Notes: generated by a model from the letters alone, not told the origin. A stretch of DNA of 64,000 bases from Anadara kagoshimensis (GCA_021292105.1 CM037860.1:16634698-16698697); one strand, 5' to 3'. Shown: positions 11,511-24,018, counted from the stretch's first letter. Numbers and translations: made by a program.

Positions 11511-12545
11511 TTTTATTATTGATGGGTTAAAATTTCAGTATATAATTCCATACTCATAATGTTAGGCTACTGTAAAATAAACTAGCATAATTTCCATTTT
11601 AAATATCCAACACACATTAATATTTAATATGATCTTTTTAGTCTATACAGTATTGTTCTCAGGTGATAATCAATTTGATTTACAGGTATAAAAATTAGTT
11701 TTATTTTCTCCTGTATCACCTGACCAGCTATTTTATCCTCCCGTGTTTTTTTTTATTATAGGGATAATATGCTAGGAGATAAGAGGTAGGTTTGAATGAC
11801 AAGGTCAGGAGATAAAAGTGTGATATAATCTACTGGAAGTCTCGGATAACTCAAAATTGGCCTACCACATTCAAAAACAGAAGGCAAAAAATGATTTATT
11901 TGTATCATAACATCTCTCGTTATTCACCAACAGGAGATTAAATTTCTACAGTAAAAGTATAATAATTCTATACCATGTAATTAATTTTCACCTCTATTAT
12001 GTATATTAAACTTTTCCACACAAAAAAAAATCCCACACAAGAAAATATCCCGTTAATTTTTTTTTTTTTTACTAATTTTTCAATTTTTCATTTCAAGCTT
12101 CGTGTAACAAAATATTATGCCCTGGTTTTTGCACTATTTGTTAAAAATGACCAAAAAAAAAAGAAAAAAGATCAACAACAAAAATTGAAGCCACAATAAA
12201 ATTGCCGGACAATTTTCAATGAAGGCCAACAGAATTAATGACATATAATTTTCAATTAACCTTTTCTAATTAACAGTGTTACCTAAACCTATAATTACTA
12301 ATTCATATAGACCCCCCACCTTCTGTTTCAGGTAAGGCTGTCAATGAACCTTTATTAATGAATGGTAAAAGTGACTACCATAACTGGATCAATTAAGCAC
12401 CACCCAGTTTCATATGGCAGGGCTACTAAATTAGTATTCACCAATCTACTCTGATATTTACCTAAATTCTAACTTATATTTCAATTTTCATTCAAAACCC
12501 TTATAATTTATTAATTTCTTTTATGCAAATGATTTTTGAATTCAA
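11511..12545. other. Unique AT-rich non-coding DNA
   Basis: Nothing recognised. Several A and T homopolymer runs (about 12023, 12059, 12152) produce low-complexity open frames. Confidence 0.5.
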
Positions 12546-12552
12546 CACTCAC

Positions 12553-12650
12553 TTAAGAGTCATCCCAGAAATGACTGTCTCGATATAAATGAAAGAATCT
12601 AGACACTAGAGTAAAACACTATCATTCCACTGACTTTACTTCCTCCCCTC
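12553..12650 (+). mobile_element. SINE-B tail fragment
   Basis: Contains 'gactgtctcgatataaatga' and 'aagaatct', followed by 'gagtaaaacactatcattcc'. It matches the SINE-B tail at 19613-19730. Head and body are absent. Confidence 0.55.
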
Positions 12651-13139
12651 TTTAGCTTCCATGGTCACCCTTTAAAAGACAGTTTAACTATTAATTTCCA
12701 CAGCATAGGCTGTTCTGTGCAAATTTGCCATTAAACCTTTATATATCATCATTGTTAAGGACCTTCACTTACAATGCACAGTATAACCTGACAAATTTGG
12801 GAATGGTAACCTTAGTAAAACAGGTCAAAATATGAGCTGGTTCCAATGTAAAATGTCAGCATTGTTTTATGTAGTGTGTAAAGATCAATTACATCCTGAT
12901 CTAGGATATTACTTCATCTAATAGCTCAAAATCATGCAATTCTATCATTTAACTATTAAAGTAGAATGACGAAAAATCAAGTTGTGTTAAATACGAAGCA
13001 TGGTGCAAAGTCTGATTTTAAGATGTATGCTACAGTAATATGAGAAAACACGGATTCCATGATACAAAACATGCTATGGTAGTATGTATGATGGAATACA
13101 GGTTGTAAATATATACAAAACCATAGTGCAAGTTTTAGT
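12651..13139. other. Unique AT-rich non-coding DNA
   Basis: No feature recognised. Confidence 0.45.
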
Positions 13140-13280
13140 CAAGACTATTTCACTAATACCGAGGTCATTTAAGGAATGGCTGAGGAAACCAGAATGTCCG
13201 AAAAAGATCATTAACCTTCAGCAAACAAACTAACAAACTGAACTTGGGCGACGAGAGGTGTTGTGAGCTGTATAAAAAGA
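13140..13280 (-). mobile_element. SINE-B fragment, minus strand
   Basis: Minus-order blocks: 'tcaagactatttcactaata' (tail), 'gaggaaaccagaatgtccg', 'attaaccttcagcaaacaaa', then 'gaacttgggcgacgagaggt' (B-box side of the head). The head is incomplete. Confidence 0.6.
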
Positions 13281-13904
13281 AACAGGTTGTCTTAAACATT
13301 ACTATGATGCAAAGTTTGATTTTAAAATACACACAAGCTGTGGCAGTGCTAATATAGGAAATTATGAATTTGTTTGACCAAGACTGGCAACATAAAGTTT
13401 GTGTGTTTGTAATACTTATGTACTGGTATGTCAGTATACCTACTTGGGGTGTTTTAGTGGTGAGATAGATACTCTAGAAAGCTATAATCTGTAAATCTAT
13501 CTCATCATCTGATCCTGTACTGCTTCAAAATCAACTTTTTGAACAAGAAACCAAAATAAATATTCTTATCTTACTCAATCTACTACATCTAAAGCATTTA
13601 TCTCTGGTTTCTGAAGTAGTGGTCAACTTCGTCCAAACTTATCAAAATAAACATATACAGGGCATTTGGCATAAGTTTAACAGTCTCAGAGGCTACTACT
13701 CTACTAGCATCTACGGTACAAATTCCACATATGTGTGAACAATGTTTCATGGAATTTCAACAAATTTTATAGACATTTACAAGAAAAACATAGCGAAGTA
13801 CAAAATATATGAAAAATAAAAAATCTGATATACTTTTCTGGTAAATTGTTGACCAAAATTTATGTAAAACTTGGAAATCTACACAAAATCATGGGAGTTA
13901 TTGG

Positions 13905-13950
13905 GGTGTGTGTGTGGTGTGTGTGTGTGTGTGTGTGTATGTGTGTGGTG
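13905..13950. repeat. (GT)n microsatellite
   Basis: Interrupted GT run. Confidence 0.92.
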
Positions 13951-14530
13951 ATGAGAAAGTGCTAGTGTGGAATACAAAATATTATTATTATATATTAAAA
14001 AGTTAACTCATCCTGAGCAGAGGCCTTGTGTAATACAAAATAATGTATCAGTTCATGCACTGGGTTATACTGATACAAAGTTTTATGTAATCTGAATAAA
14101 GTTAAAATAAACTTTTAAATTCTTCCCCACCTACAGATTTCTGAAATCTATTATGTCCAGTATGAGTTATGTCATTTATATATCATTTAAGTAAACATTT
14201 GATTGTCCACTCAATGTCCAGCCCATCAATAAATAAATCATTCAGTTGATATACCTGAAGTGGTTTAGTTTATTTACAGGTAATGAGGCCTGACATTGAA
14301 ATCTTAATATTTAGGACATTATAATAATACCTTTTATACTGTTACATCAGTAACTAGGTTAAGCTTTAACAAAAAGATACCAATTGGATTAAAGTTAAAA
14401 TAAATAGATCACACTGACCCACCCACTTTCCTAATTTGATTTCAAACAAGAATGACATGTAACTGTATGTCTAGCCATTTCCAGTAGATAGGACTGAAAT
14501 GGAGTGAAGTAATGTTTTTTTTTTATTATT
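13951..14530. other. Unique AT-rich non-coding DNA
   Basis: No feature recognised. Confidence 0.45.
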
Positions 14531-14534
14531 ATTT

Positions 14535-14740
14535 TATGCTCCAGTCATGATTCTTTCACTTATATCAAGGTTGGTGGAGGGAATGGTGGAGGAAATATGA
14601 GTGACAGGAAAAAAAAAACCATCCTTCATCAAGCAAACTGACAAATTTTTTCACATCAGGAAGAGTCTGGATGGAGCAGCAGTGAGAGCCACTGTGGTTC
14701 ATAATTTTAGATCACCAGGCCACTGAGCCCCCTGTAGTTA
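14535..14740 (-). mobile_element. SINE-B, minus strand
   Basis: Starts with the reverse tail 'ccagtcatgattctttcact' and continues through 'ggtggaggaaat', 'aagcaaactgacaaattttt' and 'tcacatcaggaagagtc' to a decayed head ending near 14738. An A-run at 14611-14620 interrupts the body. Confidence 0.6.
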
Positions 14741-14749
14741 GAAGTGGAT

Positions 14750-14845
14750 AAATGGTGTTTTACACATCAGTCAAGATTCTTCACTTATATCTAGGTGGCT
14801 ATAATGGATGGTGGAGAAAACTGGAGTGTGATATAGTAGCCATTA
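14750..14845 (-). mobile_element. SINE-B tail fragment, minus strand
   Basis: A second SINE-B tail in the same orientation directly after the previous copy: 'ggtgttttacacatcagtca', then 'agattcttcacttatat' and 'ggtggagaaaactgga'. Tandem landing or a local duplication would both explain it. Confidence 0.55.
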
Positions 14846-15422
14846 GAAATTAATATTACAAAACTAGAACACCCGTACAAATACAATATAAGATGTAATC
14901 AACTAGTTTGATATCTTCCAATATTCTAGTAACAGATAAATTTTGATAAATTATTAGAAATCAAAGACTTTTGCGTATAAAAACTAAAATTAAAATTGAA
15001 ATAAAAACAAGACGAGGAAGACTTAAGATTCAAGCAACATCAGTATCCCTTTTCCTGACATAAACTAGTGTTGTTCATGTGATCTAGGTACTTGTATGAT
15101 ACCTATTTTACTAATACAAACTATCATTATTCATGAAATTCAGTCTATAAAACACTACACAATGTGTGCGTTTATGTAACTTGTGTTAGATTAAATCTTA
15201 ACTGTAGTTTTACATCTAGATAATGATCACAGAGAAAAGTGTTAAATACTGCGACAAATTTTATACCTCAGGATTTATTTATCAGAAAACATAACACAAC
15301 ACCGCTGCAACCAATAACTATGCAAATATAAAGATGTAATTGACATTTCCAATACTGGAATATATGAACTTGATACAGATTTGAAGTATATATGAGATAG
15401 TAGCTATGTACAAGATACATAG
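14846..15422. other. Unique AT-rich non-coding DNA
   Basis: No feature recognised. Confidence 0.45.
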
Positions 15423-15423
15423 C

Positions 15424-15688
15424 AGGGGTTAAAAATTACCCAGGTCCGAGGTCCATGGCCTATTGATTCAACATTGGAACCCTTGATATTAAAACTGTAA
15501 AGTCAAATGGACCTGCCATTTACCGGTATTTCACCAGGATAATGCTCTTTATTCTGTATGATAGCATAACTGCGCATGGACCTTTCAATGAAGATATTGG
15601 ACTTTCAAAACTGTATGTGGGACCTGCTGCCAAAAATAAAGGAATAAGGTCCTGGACCTTCCACTACAAAATATAATTTTGAACCCCT
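15424..15688. mobile_element. M1 family element with short terminal inverted repeats (MITE-like)
   Basis: Ends are 'aggggttaaaaatt' (15424-15437) and 'aattttgaacccct' (15675-15688), inverted repeats with one mismatch. The interior carries repeated 'ggacct' and 'ggtcc' words, 'atgatagcataac' and 'aataaaggaataaggtcctg'. A second copy with the same order of blocks lies at 63196-63424. No open reading frame for a transposase exists. The ends resemble hAT-type termini, but I could not find a convincing target duplication. The short open frames at 15704-15954 lie outside it and are not supported. Confidence 0.65.
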
Positions 15689-17087
15689 ACATTGTAATAA
15701 TCCTTAGCAACAATGTAAAAGGGCATTCAGAATACCAAAACTGACAACCAAAAGAAGGCATTCTATAAGATCACATAGAAAAAGAAAGCCATAAGAAAGT
15801 GAACAGGGTTTGGCAACATAAAAACAAAGCCACAAAACAAGGATGTATGGAAGAGATACAGTTGGAAGGTTATATGTATAATGCATCTGATGATATACAC
15901 TCTGCTAGGGTAGAGGAAAACACAATTCAGATGTCTTCCAAGACTGGGCATCAAAATAAAGAAATAAGTTTCTGCTGAGTCATCATATCAAATACTGGAA
16001 AAACAATCTCAGAGAAAGTTTTATATTAAAGTACCAGAAGTGAGAACAACAAAAACATCAAATCCACAATTTTATCATCTAAATGCAATAAAAGTACAAA
16101 AAATAAGTATATATATTCACCTTTTTGGACAAGTAGATCCAGAATGATTTGTAATCAAATGCTTCTTTTTCCTCTGAATTACAAAACATGCATTTAGACA
16201 GATATCTTTTGAATCTGAACAAGTCTCTTAAATAAGAATAAAAATGTCTGCAAACTGTTTTTAAAAAATAAATTACCCTTGACGAACATAACTTGTATTT
16301 TATGCTCGTTTTTTTTTATTTATTTTTTTCCTCTGCTTTTCATCTTTCATTTATTATGTCACATCAAGATATTACCCTGTTGTATTATGTAAGAGCGTTT
16401 TTTGTTGATACTTAAAAACTGCGCAAGGTCACTAAAGGTCAATGAAGGCAGTCCTAAAAGCTTAGAATAAAGTACTTGTGAATGTGAAAACATTGATACA
16501 ATCTGTAAAGAGATTTAACTGATGTATTCCAGTGGCGACATGCAGTGGAAGTAAAATGAACTAGTAGAATTCCTACTTATACCAGATACAGTACAGGCAT
16601 GTCGAAAGTTTAACACTAAGCTAACGATTAAGTGTCGAATAAGCAACTCATCTCTTCCACTCGCCAGCTTTTCCACAGCTGCTAGTTTATCCTCAGCAGC
16701 TTTTTAACCATTAACTTGACCACTGAGTAACCAAGATCAACTTCTTTTTAATAGCTCGGAGTTAAACTTTCAACAGGTCTGCACTGTATGTATGATGAAT
16801 GACTTAGAGCAAATTGACATTAAAGTTTAAATTTTAATGATATTAAGCTTGCAGCAGATTGCCCGTTATCAGTTAAAACTTCTAAACGATGATGTTTATC
16901 TTCATAAAAAGATAATTCAAAAAGTTTAATCTTCAAGTGTGTTTACCCGCCTTGTCTTACAACCCTACAGGAATAAAATGATTAGGATATGAATTTTATC
17001 TAACTTCAAAGTTATCTCTGAATTATAAAGGTTATTATGTCCTAAATTCTTTTGTCTGGTAAACTTGAAAAGCGCCATCTATTCCAT
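15689..17087. other. Unique AT-rich non-coding DNA
   Basis: No gene recognised. The two overlapping minus-strand open frames at 15704-15954 lack any domain. Confidence 0.45.
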
Positions 17088-17345
17088 CACTTGTGACCTG
17101 TCTCCTCACTGGCGACAGTGATTTAGTGAGAACACTGCTATCTTTTATCTCACTTGTGACTGACTCCTCAACAGCAACAGTGATTTTAAGTCAGTAAGAA
17201 CACCAGCCATCTTTTGCCTTGCTTGTGAGCGATTTCTTCACTAGCAAAAGTGATTTAGTCTGTCAGAACACCAGCCATCTTTTCCCTCCCTGGCGACCGG
17301 TCACTGGAGACAGTGATTAGTTAAGTAAGAGAACTTTGGGATAAA
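17088..17345. repeat. Degenerate tandem repeat, unit about 63-69 bp, about 4 copies
   Basis: Units begin near 17088, 17151, 17220 and 17285. They share 'cttgtgac', 'tcctcactggcgacagtgat' and 'agaacaccagccatctttt'. Copies differ by many substitutions and small indels, so this array is older than the 58-bp array 30 bp downstream. I see no sequence relation between the two units. Confidence 0.8.
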
Positions 17346-17377
17346 TATGAAAACCTTAGAAAACTACCAAACAACAA

Positions 17378-18421
17378 GCCCATTATTGCTCATTAACATT
17401 GCAAACTTTACAGTTACAACTATACATGGCAACTGGTCCATTATTGCTGATTAACATTGCAAACTTTACAGTTACAACTATACATGGCAACTGGTCCATT
17501 ATTGCTGATTAACATTGCAAACTTTACAGTTACAACTATACATGGCAACTGGCCCATTATTGCTGATTAACATTGCAAACTTTACAGTTACAACTATACA
17601 TGGCAACTGGCCCATTATTGCTGATTAACATTGCAAACTTTACAGTTACAACTATACATGGCAACTGGTCCATTATTGCTGATTAACATTGCAAACTTTA
17701 CAGTTACAACTATACATGGCAACTGGCCCATTATTGCTGATTAACATTGCAAACTTTACAGTTACAACTATACATGGCAACTGGCCCAATATTGCTGATT
17801 AACATTGCAAACTTTACAGTTACAACTATACATGGCAACTGGTCCATTATTGCTGATTAACATTGCAAACTTTACAGTTACAACTATACATGGCAACTGG
17901 TCCATTATTGCTGATTAACATTGCAAACTTTACAGTTACAACTATACATGGCAACTGGTCCATTATTGCTGATTAACATTGCAAACTTTACAGTTACAAC
18001 TATACATGGCAACTGGTCCATTATTGCTGATTAACATTGCAAACTTTACAGTTACAACTATACATGGCAACTGGTCCATTATTGCTGATTAACATTGCAA
18101 ACTTTACAGTTACAACTATACATGGCAACTGGTCCATTATTGCTGATTAACATTGCAAACTTTACAGTTACAACTATACATGGCAACTGGTCCATTATTG
18201 CTGATTAACATTGCAAACTTTACAGTTACAACTATACATGGCAACTGGTCCATTATTGCTGATTAACATTGCAAACTTTACAGTTACAACTATACATGGC
18301 AACTGGTCCATTATTGCTGATTAACATTGCAAACTTTACAGTTACAACTATACATGGCAACTGGTCCATTATTGCTGATTAACATTGCAAACTTTACAGT
18401 TACAACTATACATGGCAACTG
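17378..18421. repeat. 58-bp satellite array, 18 copies
   Basis: Eighteen head-to-tail 58-bp units with starts every 58 bases from 17378 to 18364. The unit contains 'ttattgctgattaacattgc', 'aaactttacagttacaacta' and 'tacatggcaactgg'. Units 4, 5, 7 and 8 carry 'gccc' where most have 'gtcc'. Unit 1 has 'gctcatt' for 'gctgatt', and unit 8 has 'caatatt'. Units 9 to 18 look identical to one another. This is the pattern of recent expansion at the right side. No open frame of note crosses it. Confidence 0.97.
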
Positions 18422-19610
18422 GCAAGAAGATATAACTCTTACAAGAAATACTGGATTTTGAAACTGTAAATGAACTCTACCACTGTAGACTCAAATAAAG
18501 AAGAGTAAAATGTTGAATAATTTAGCTTCACACCAACGTAATGTTAAGTTCCATCAATATGGGTTGCATGGTGAAATTATGAATGACGTTTTTTAACGCC
18601 GCAATCGGTCAAAATCAAGGGGGTTATTATCTATGACAACCCAACAGAGAAACTGTCTTACATTTATCTGCCCAAGTTGGTGTATCAAACACAGGTAGTA
18701 TATGCGAGTCATAGTGCAATCAAGAGAATTGTTATGTAGACCCAAACTAGAAAGGAAGCTTCAGGACTCAGTCTGGATACAAAAACATAACGGAGAAACA
18801 ATATTATATAACAATCTAGAAGGTAAGCCAATACATAAAGAACGCTTCAACAATCAGTCTTCAACACTGGCAGTCTGTAGACAAAAATGTCTGAGAAAAA
18901 TTACCATATATAAGGCAACATAGAAAGTTTGCATGTTCACCAGAGACAATATCTCACCTTAAGATTCTTATATAAGCATTATACTAACACAAATTATAGA
19001 CATGTATACCATTGATCTACAACATGTGTTAATCAGGTTAAAAAACAGTACCATCTCACTTCTTACAGTGTCATCACATCCTCTGGGAGACAAGGTTTAT
19101 GTATTTCTTAACTTACATCAAACAAACCTTAACTGGATTTTTAAAATAAAATTGACCAGCTATGTCATGGCATATTACAGCATTTTGGGATATTCTATCT
19201 AATGATATAAGGATATGAGTGGGAAGATTTATCTAATTTTTCGTAGATAATTTCAGAATTTAAACAATAAGGCAATCGGTACAAAACATACATGTATATC
19301 ATCGTTCTAACTTGGTAGAGAGAGCCACGGGCGTTTTGATCCAGAGTAAAATTTGGCAAAAACAATTGTTTCTTTGTTAAACATAAGGCTGCAAGTCTCC
19401 TAAAGTATAATGAAATAATATTATTTCATTTTGTTAGGCCAATTATGCAATAAGTTGTAAACATTATATGTTGAATGTGAACCTGTGATTACCAGTGATA
19501 TCTCATGTGTTTTATGGAAAGCCAAATTGGCACACAGGAGTGATAACTAACTCACTACATCTGCAAAAGTGCAAACACATGTTTAAAACTTCTACATCAT
19601 TTGATCAGTT
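18422..19610. other. Unique AT-rich non-coding DNA
   Basis: No supported gene. The open frames at 18702-18923 and 19002-19202 have no recognisable domain and no splice context that I can defend. Confidence 0.5.
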
Positions 19611-19612
19611 CA

Positions 19613-19732
19613 GAGGTTTTCTCTAGACACTCTGGTTTTCTCCACTGTCCCAAATCTGACTGTCTCATGTAAGTGAAAGAATCTTGATTGGGGTGTAAAA
19701 CCCCATTACTCCACTCCATTAACAGCTGACCA
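19613..19732 (+). mobile_element. SINE-B 3' fragment
   Basis: Body end 'ttctctagacactctggttt' and 'tctccactg', then the tail 'agtgaaagaatcttgattgg' and 'ggtgtaaaaccccattactcc'. This is the clearest example of the SINE-B tail in the window. The head is absent. Confidence 0.75.
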
Positions 19733-21080
19733 TCTATGGATCATCATGTATTTAATTTAGTATCTCAAAAAATTGTTTTCTTAAACAGATTTTCCTTGCC
19801 ATCTCTTTGACTTTGATAACTAAACTGCATCCTAAAACTTGAACTCAAATTGTCAAAATTGAAGTCCAATTCTCTAAAGAGTAAGTCAAAAATTTGACTG
19901 GAAGTACCAGTAAATACTCCTGTAATAAAACAAGCTTGTACATCTTACTTACCAACCAAAGATGACAACCCCTGTTTCCTTTACAGAGTCTATATTTTGT
20001 AAGTTTGGTCATGTACTACAACCCTAATTAGCTCCTGATACTGACACAAGTCAGCGTGACATCAACAGACACTTCAGAGCCTGACCTTACAAATATTAAA
20101 GCAGACATATTTTATGATTACCTAAATAAACGACAACTAAGAATAAAACCAGATTTACAGTTATAAAGCATTAATTCAGGTAAATTAGGTAGTTTTTTAA
20201 TATATAAATTAAATCAAAGTATTAAAAGTTTTCTTAGTAAAATACCATAACCCATCTCTAGGTCAACTTTTTATTGTTTTTATCAACAGTGAAAAATGTA
20301 TTTTTTAGAATATTAAAATAATGCTCTTAGCTCCATCATAAAAATATTTTTCATAAAAACCTTAACATTAGACATTAAATGTAATGTACATTAAGCCTAA
20401 AAGGAATCCCATAACATAGTTTTGTGTTAATAATAACAAGAGTAATTCAGCCGTTTATTGGGTCAATCAGTTACAGCTAATTTCAGCTGTTGATCCATAG
20501 GAAAAAAAATGTTTGCATTACAGAACCTTAATAAACCAGCCAAACATAATTAACTCATCTTATCTATAGATTTCTGTACTCTTAACGAAGTTAGTCTGAC
20601 CAAAATAAAATCTGGCCTGTAAATCTGATACATTACTGCCCTTGGAAAGGGTCGATAAGCAGATTTATCTGACTGTACAGCCCTCAAGCTTGATATTATA
20701 TTTTCTCATATTAACCATTTATTTTGGTATTGCACTCCTTCTTCCTTCCATTAAATGGTTTTCTGTATCAACACCGCAGGACATGGTTAACAAGAAATTA
20801 TATCCGTTATGAGAGTAAAGCCGTTATGTTTGGTGTCTAACACCCCATCAGCAATATATTCTACTTTTTATAGTCCTGCCATCATTTACTCACCTATTTA
20901 AATACTGCAGACTAATTTGTTGATGCAATTATATAAACATTTCCTGTTATTTTTTGTCATTTTTCTAACTCTCTACAGCTGCAGTTCAGGACTGGGTAGC
21001 TCAAAGTTATCTTGATATCTTAATCATATGAAAGATACATTAAGGTACTTTGTGGATAAGAATTTTAGCCAGTTTACATT
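19733..21080. other. Unique AT-rich non-coding DNA
   Basis: No feature recognised. Confidence 0.45.
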
Positions 21081-21229
21081 ACAGTCGAACCTGCCTTAAG
21101 GCAACCTCTATATTAGGGCCAGTAAAATTTTATTAAATTCCTCTATATTCCTATTTATAAAGACCACCTTCCATTAAAGTCACTTCTACACTTTCCCTTT
21201 GATGACCTTTAAAGACAGGTTTGACTGTA
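21081..21229 (-). mobile_element. Fold-back MITE-like element, copy 1
   Basis: Ends 'acagtcgaacctgccttaa' and 'agacaggtttgactgta' form imperfect inverted repeats. Between them are 'aacctctatattagggccag' and a short right arm. The same family recurs at 25010, 40236, 43094, 46517 and 46830. TA at the ends fits a Tc1/mariner-type target, but it also belongs to the inverted repeat, so this is not proof. Relative orientation is set against the copies at 25010 and 46517. Confidence 0.75.
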
Positions 21230-22289
21230 TGTCAATTAATAGCTGCTATGTCTTGCACTTGCCTCTGTTTTAATGACATGAAAGTGCTATAAAAAGTTGC
21301 CATACAAACTGAACTTAAAATATGACAATCAAGTAAATAACTTGTACTAATCAAAACATTCTTTAGGAAAAATAACTGAAATTACATACCTAAATACCAC
21401 AATGGTCAAGCTTCTAGTTCAAATTATCATTACTGACCATCCAAGCCCCTAAAGATTTCACAAAATTAACCTTCTAACACTATCATTATTTCCTCTATAA
21501 ATTTTATCCTCCTACACGTGATTGTGGCAACCAACCAAAAAATATACAGACTAAAAGAATCCTTAATTTACAGCCCAAACATTATAAGTTGCTTAAACCC
21601 TTAATTTTGGACCCAAAAATAAGCTGCTAAAACCCTTAATTTTTCACAATTACTTCAAGTTAATAGATCTAAGCGAGACTAAATTACCCACAGAGTAGCA
21701 ATCAAATCCTCAGAATTTATCATGCTTAAATACTTATAAACACTTTGTTTAACAGAAAAAATTAGGTCTATAAATTCAGTGGCTGACACTTTACAGCTTC
21801 TGGGGTCAGACATCAACATTACTTTAGCACCTGTAAGCTGCACTGTGGATTCCAATAACAAGTCATGCCATCGTGGGATCCTATTACTACATCTTAATGT
21901 TGATTTTTTACATGTGTTCTCTGTACAATCTCTAACTAGCGTCTTGTTTTACACAGTTGGAACAAATCTGCATTTTGAATTGTGAAATGTTATATTCTGT
22001 AGCAGGTGCCCTCTACAATAGTCAAGTCTAGTGTACTCTTAGTACTGACATTGCACCTATTCTAGGTTTTCATACTAAAAATTATCAGTAGCCAAATTTC
22101 CTAAATTCATGAACATACTGTTCTTTTTTACAGTAATTTTTCACAAAGTTGCTAAAATAGGTTACTTTTTAAAAGAAGTTCTTAAAAATAATAGCCAATG
22201 GTGATTTTGTCTACTCTAAGGAGTGGAAACATAGCTAAGTCTCATGATGTACCCATTCTCATTATCAACCACATATTTCTGCTACTTAA
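21230..22289. other. Mostly unique DNA with a small degenerate repeat
   Basis: At 21557-21655 the word 'aaacccttaattt' occurs about three times in loose tandem. Otherwise no gene or repeat recognised. Confidence 0.45.
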
Positions 22290-22497
22290 AGTTAAGTAGC
22301 TAATAAGAGGTGTTTAATCCTTCCGAAGTGCCCAGCCTCACTTCCCTGGTGAAAGTTAACATGTTTCTCCTAATTTGCCAGCTTCAAAAGTTTTTACTTT
22401 GCTTTGGGATTGTAATTTGTACATGGATTTACTTTGCTTTTGGAATGTGGTTTGGGCATGGATTGGTATGTTTGTTTTTGATTAATACTTTCTGGTA
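22290..22497 (+). repeat. Interspersed repeat family E, copy 1
   Basis: Blocks 'cccagcctcacttccctgg', 'ctaatttgccagcttcaaa', 'agtttttactttgctttggg', 'gggcatggattggtatgttt' and 'gtttttgattaat' recur in the same order at 32257-32395 and, reversed, at 56515-56725. The segment 'tactttgctttgggattgta' / 'catggattta' is also duplicated inside this copy. I do not know the class; the 62-codon open frame over it is not supported. Confidence 0.7.
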
Positions 22498-22925
22498 ATA
22501 CTTATGTTCAGTATTAATTGTTTTAGAATTAATTTACTTTTTGAAATTGTGATATCACATCATAAAAATAAGCAAAATGTGTTTAATTTCAGCAAAAATA
22601 AATAAAAGTGCTTTCAAAATACTTTGATTCAAAGTGCCTATATATAGATCACAGCATGTTACCAAGCTCTGAATTCAGACCTCAGCATTCCTTCATCAAG
22701 ATTTCCATTAAATAAAGCATATTTGACAAGTAAGTTATTGGTAGAAGAGTTTGAATTTCTCAGATCTTTGATGTCTAGACTTTTAAAAATTCATAAACTT
22801 CAATCTTAAATCCTATATGTGATAAGTAAAGGATTTCCGTCAGGTTTAACCAATGAAAATCTTTATTACAGACCTGTGATTTTGACATTACAGCGTAGAA
22901 ATTGTTAGGTAAAAATTCTGAACTG
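22498..22925. other. Unique AT-rich non-coding DNA
   Basis: No feature recognised. Confidence 0.4.
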
Positions 22926-22929
22926 GTCA

Positions 22930-23059
22930 GTATGTATGAATAACATTTCCTCTGTCAAAGAAACTGTGCTCTGTCACGGAAGAATCTAGAGTGTCCACAA
23001 AAACCCATCAACATTTGGCAAATGATCTAACAAATTTTCTCACACTATGATTTGCCCAA
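22930..23059 (-). mobile_element. SINE-B body, minus strand, fed by the multimerised head
   Basis: Reading the minus strand from 23059 down, the body follows directly from the last head unit: 'caaatcatagtgtgagaaaa', then 'tttgttagatcatttgcc', then 'gtggacactctagattctt'. These are the blocks found after the B box in the SINE-B at 4127-4290. Only one body is present although about 14 heads lie upstream on this strand. Confidence 0.7.
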
Positions 23060-24018
23060 GTGAGATTTGGACCGAGGTGGTGAGAGGTGTTATGCTGAAT
23101 AAGGGGTTATGCTTAAGACTACTAGACCACAAAGGCCCTGAGATTTGGACCAAGGTGACGAGAGTTGCTGTGATAAATAAGGGTTCTGCTTTACCAAGGC
23201 CCTGAGATTTGGACCAAGGTGGCGAGAGTTGCTGTGATAAATAAGGGTTCTGCTTTACCAAGACCCTGAGATTTGTAACAAAGTGACAAGAGTTGCTGTG
23301 ATAAATAAGGGTTCTGCTTTACCAAGGCCGTGAGATTTGTAACAAGGTGACAAGAGTTGCTGTGATAAATAAGGGTTCTGCTTTACCAAGACCCTGAGAT
23401 TTGGACCAAGGTGGTGAGAGTTGTTGTGATAAATAAGGGTTCTGCTTTACCAAGACCCTGAGATTTGGACCAAGGTGGCGAGAGTTGCTGTGATAAATAA
23501 GGGTTCTGCTTTACCAAGGCCCTGAGGTTTGTAACAAGGTGACGAGAGTTGCTCTGATAAATAAGGGTTCTGCTTTACCAAGGCCCTGAGGTTTGTAACA
23601 AGGTGACGAGAGTTGCTCTGATAAATAAGGGTTCTGCTTTACCAAGGCCCTGAGGTTTGTAACAAGGTGACGAGAGTTGCTGTGATAAATAAGGGGTTAT
23701 GCTTTAGACTACTAGACCACAAAGGCCCTGAGATTTGGACCAAGGTGGTGAGAGTTGCTGTGATAAATAAGGGTTCTGCTTTACCAAGGCCCTGAGATTT
23801 GGACCAAGGTGACGAGAGTTGCTGTGATAATAATAAGGGTTCTGCTTTACCAAGGCCCTGAGATTTGAACCTAGGACTTGAGAGTTGCTGTGATGAGTAA
23901 GAGGTTATGCTTAAGATCATATGGCTGGCTACCAAGTCCTCAAGATTTGAACCATAGGACATGAGAGTTGCTGTGATAAGCGAGAGGTTATGCTTAAGAC
24001 TACTTGGCTATGAAGACA
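23060..24018 (-). repeat. Tandem array of about 14 SINE-B tRNA-like heads
   Basis: Units start at about 23060, 23138, then every 64 bases to 23650, then 23728, 23792, 23858 and 23939. Read on the minus strand, each unit carries the start of the head ('gggcctt'), 'cttatttatcacagcaactc' and a B-box-like 'ggtccaaatctc', or 'gttacaaacctc' in some. Units at both edges and the one at 23650 are longer (about 78-81 bp). They keep 'tagtcttaagcataacc', the A-box side, which the 64-bp units have lost or replaced by 'taaagcagaaccc'. The order is therefore full heads at the edges and a shortened head amplified inside. The 107-codon open frame here is a repeat translation. Confidence 0.88.

Noticed and set aside
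23639..23962. 107-codon minus-strand frame with Ser-Pro-Trp repeats, and a similar one at 23040-23261
   Set aside because: Translations of the tandem SINE-B head array. The units are 64 bp, not a multiple of three, so the frame shifts from unit to unit.
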